Source: Hirudinaria manillensis (lineage: Eukaryota; Annelida; Clitellata; Hirudinida; Hirudinidae). Taken from it: a DNA stretch of 64,000 nt. Of the stretch, positions 63,745-64,000 are shown piece after piece; the first letter of the stretch is position 1; every line of letters starts with the position of its first letter. The notes under the pieces were generated by a model. That model was not told the DNA's origin. It made no database searches and saw only the letters and a program-made list of their open reading frames with translations. Position numbers and translations under genes: made by a program. Location: positions 4,969,001-5,033,000 of the forward strand of contig CM067529.1 in NCBI GenBank assembly GCA_034509925.1. Direction: 5' to 3'.

Positions 63745-64000
63745 CTTAAATTGTAAACTTTCATTACAAATTACGGTCAATTTCAGATCACTTACGATTA
63801 CATTAGCTTAGCAAATTAGAATTTTTTTAATTTCAACTTATTAAGTGTTTATAGAAACATTAAGACGATATCAACTCAAAATTAATCTCGAGTTGTTCAT
63901 CCTGCAAAGCACTTAGAACAGAGAACAGTTTATCTGCAAACTCAGTTAACTTTGGTTATCGAATGCACTTTTAAAACATGGATGGAAGTGGCCAGATTGT
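63745..64000. other. right window edge, intron of the GRIP-like gene
   Basis: The exon ending at 63744 starts inside a PDZ domain, so this stretch should be intron with the preceding exon outside the window. No exon was recognised in it. Confidence 0.5.

Overview
The window is from an animal nuclear genome. It is AT-rich and fairly gene-dense. Genes are interrupted by many GT-AG introns, mostly 50-300 bases with a few of several kb, and carry AATAAA-type poly(A) signals. ELAV, Shab-type K+ channel, stargazin, Sfmbt, SIRT1 and multi-PDZ genes indicate a bilaterian. The phylum cannot be fixed from the sequence alone. There are no bacterial features, no CRISPR arrays and no transposon that I can support. 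Exon models below were built by hand: family conservation, splice consensus and reading-frame phase were required to agree at each junction.

Layout, left to right: a CARD/coiled-coil adaptor gene (-, 46-2066); the mitochondrial glycine carrier SLC25A38 (+, 3848-5446); a stargazin/CACNG-like gene ending in the PDZ ligand TTPV (-, 5920-9404); about 6 kb without recognisable genes, holding a degenerate telomere-like tract; the Polycomb-group gene Sfmbt with MBT repeats, SLED and SAM (+, 15674-21737); CNBP with eight CCHC knuckles (+, 23505-24657); a SAM-domain gene (-, 25663-27691); about 2.7 kb of microsatellite-rich spacer; a single-pass membrane protein with a cytoplasmic SH3 domain that I cannot match to a named family (-, 30400-32484); an ELAV/Hu gene (+, 33092-34448); an unrecognised gene with a tentative USPL1-like C-terminal half (-, 35171-37130 and probably further upstream); a Shab/Kv2 channel (+, 38799 to about 45642) with microsatellite-filled introns; WDR3/UTP12 (-, 46009-50427); a tandem pair of RNF14 RBR ubiquitin ligases (-, 51558-53419 and 54120-55961); SIRT1 (+, 56915-59798); and the 3' part of a GRIP-like multi-PDZ gene (-, 59981 to beyond the right edge).

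The genes do not form an operon-like unit. They mix housekeeping functions (heme/glycine transport, ribosome biogenesis, ubiquitin ligation), chromatin silencing (Sfmbt, SIRT1, perhaps the SAM protein) and neuronal functions (stargazin, ELAV, Shab, GRIP-like). The most notable points are the unassigned SH3 membrane protein, the CARD protein with a six-residue Tyr repeat, the RNF14 tandem copies with very uneven divergence, two GC-AG introns, a phenylalanine in the Shab selectivity filter, and probable overlap of the SIRT1 and GRIP-like 3' ends.
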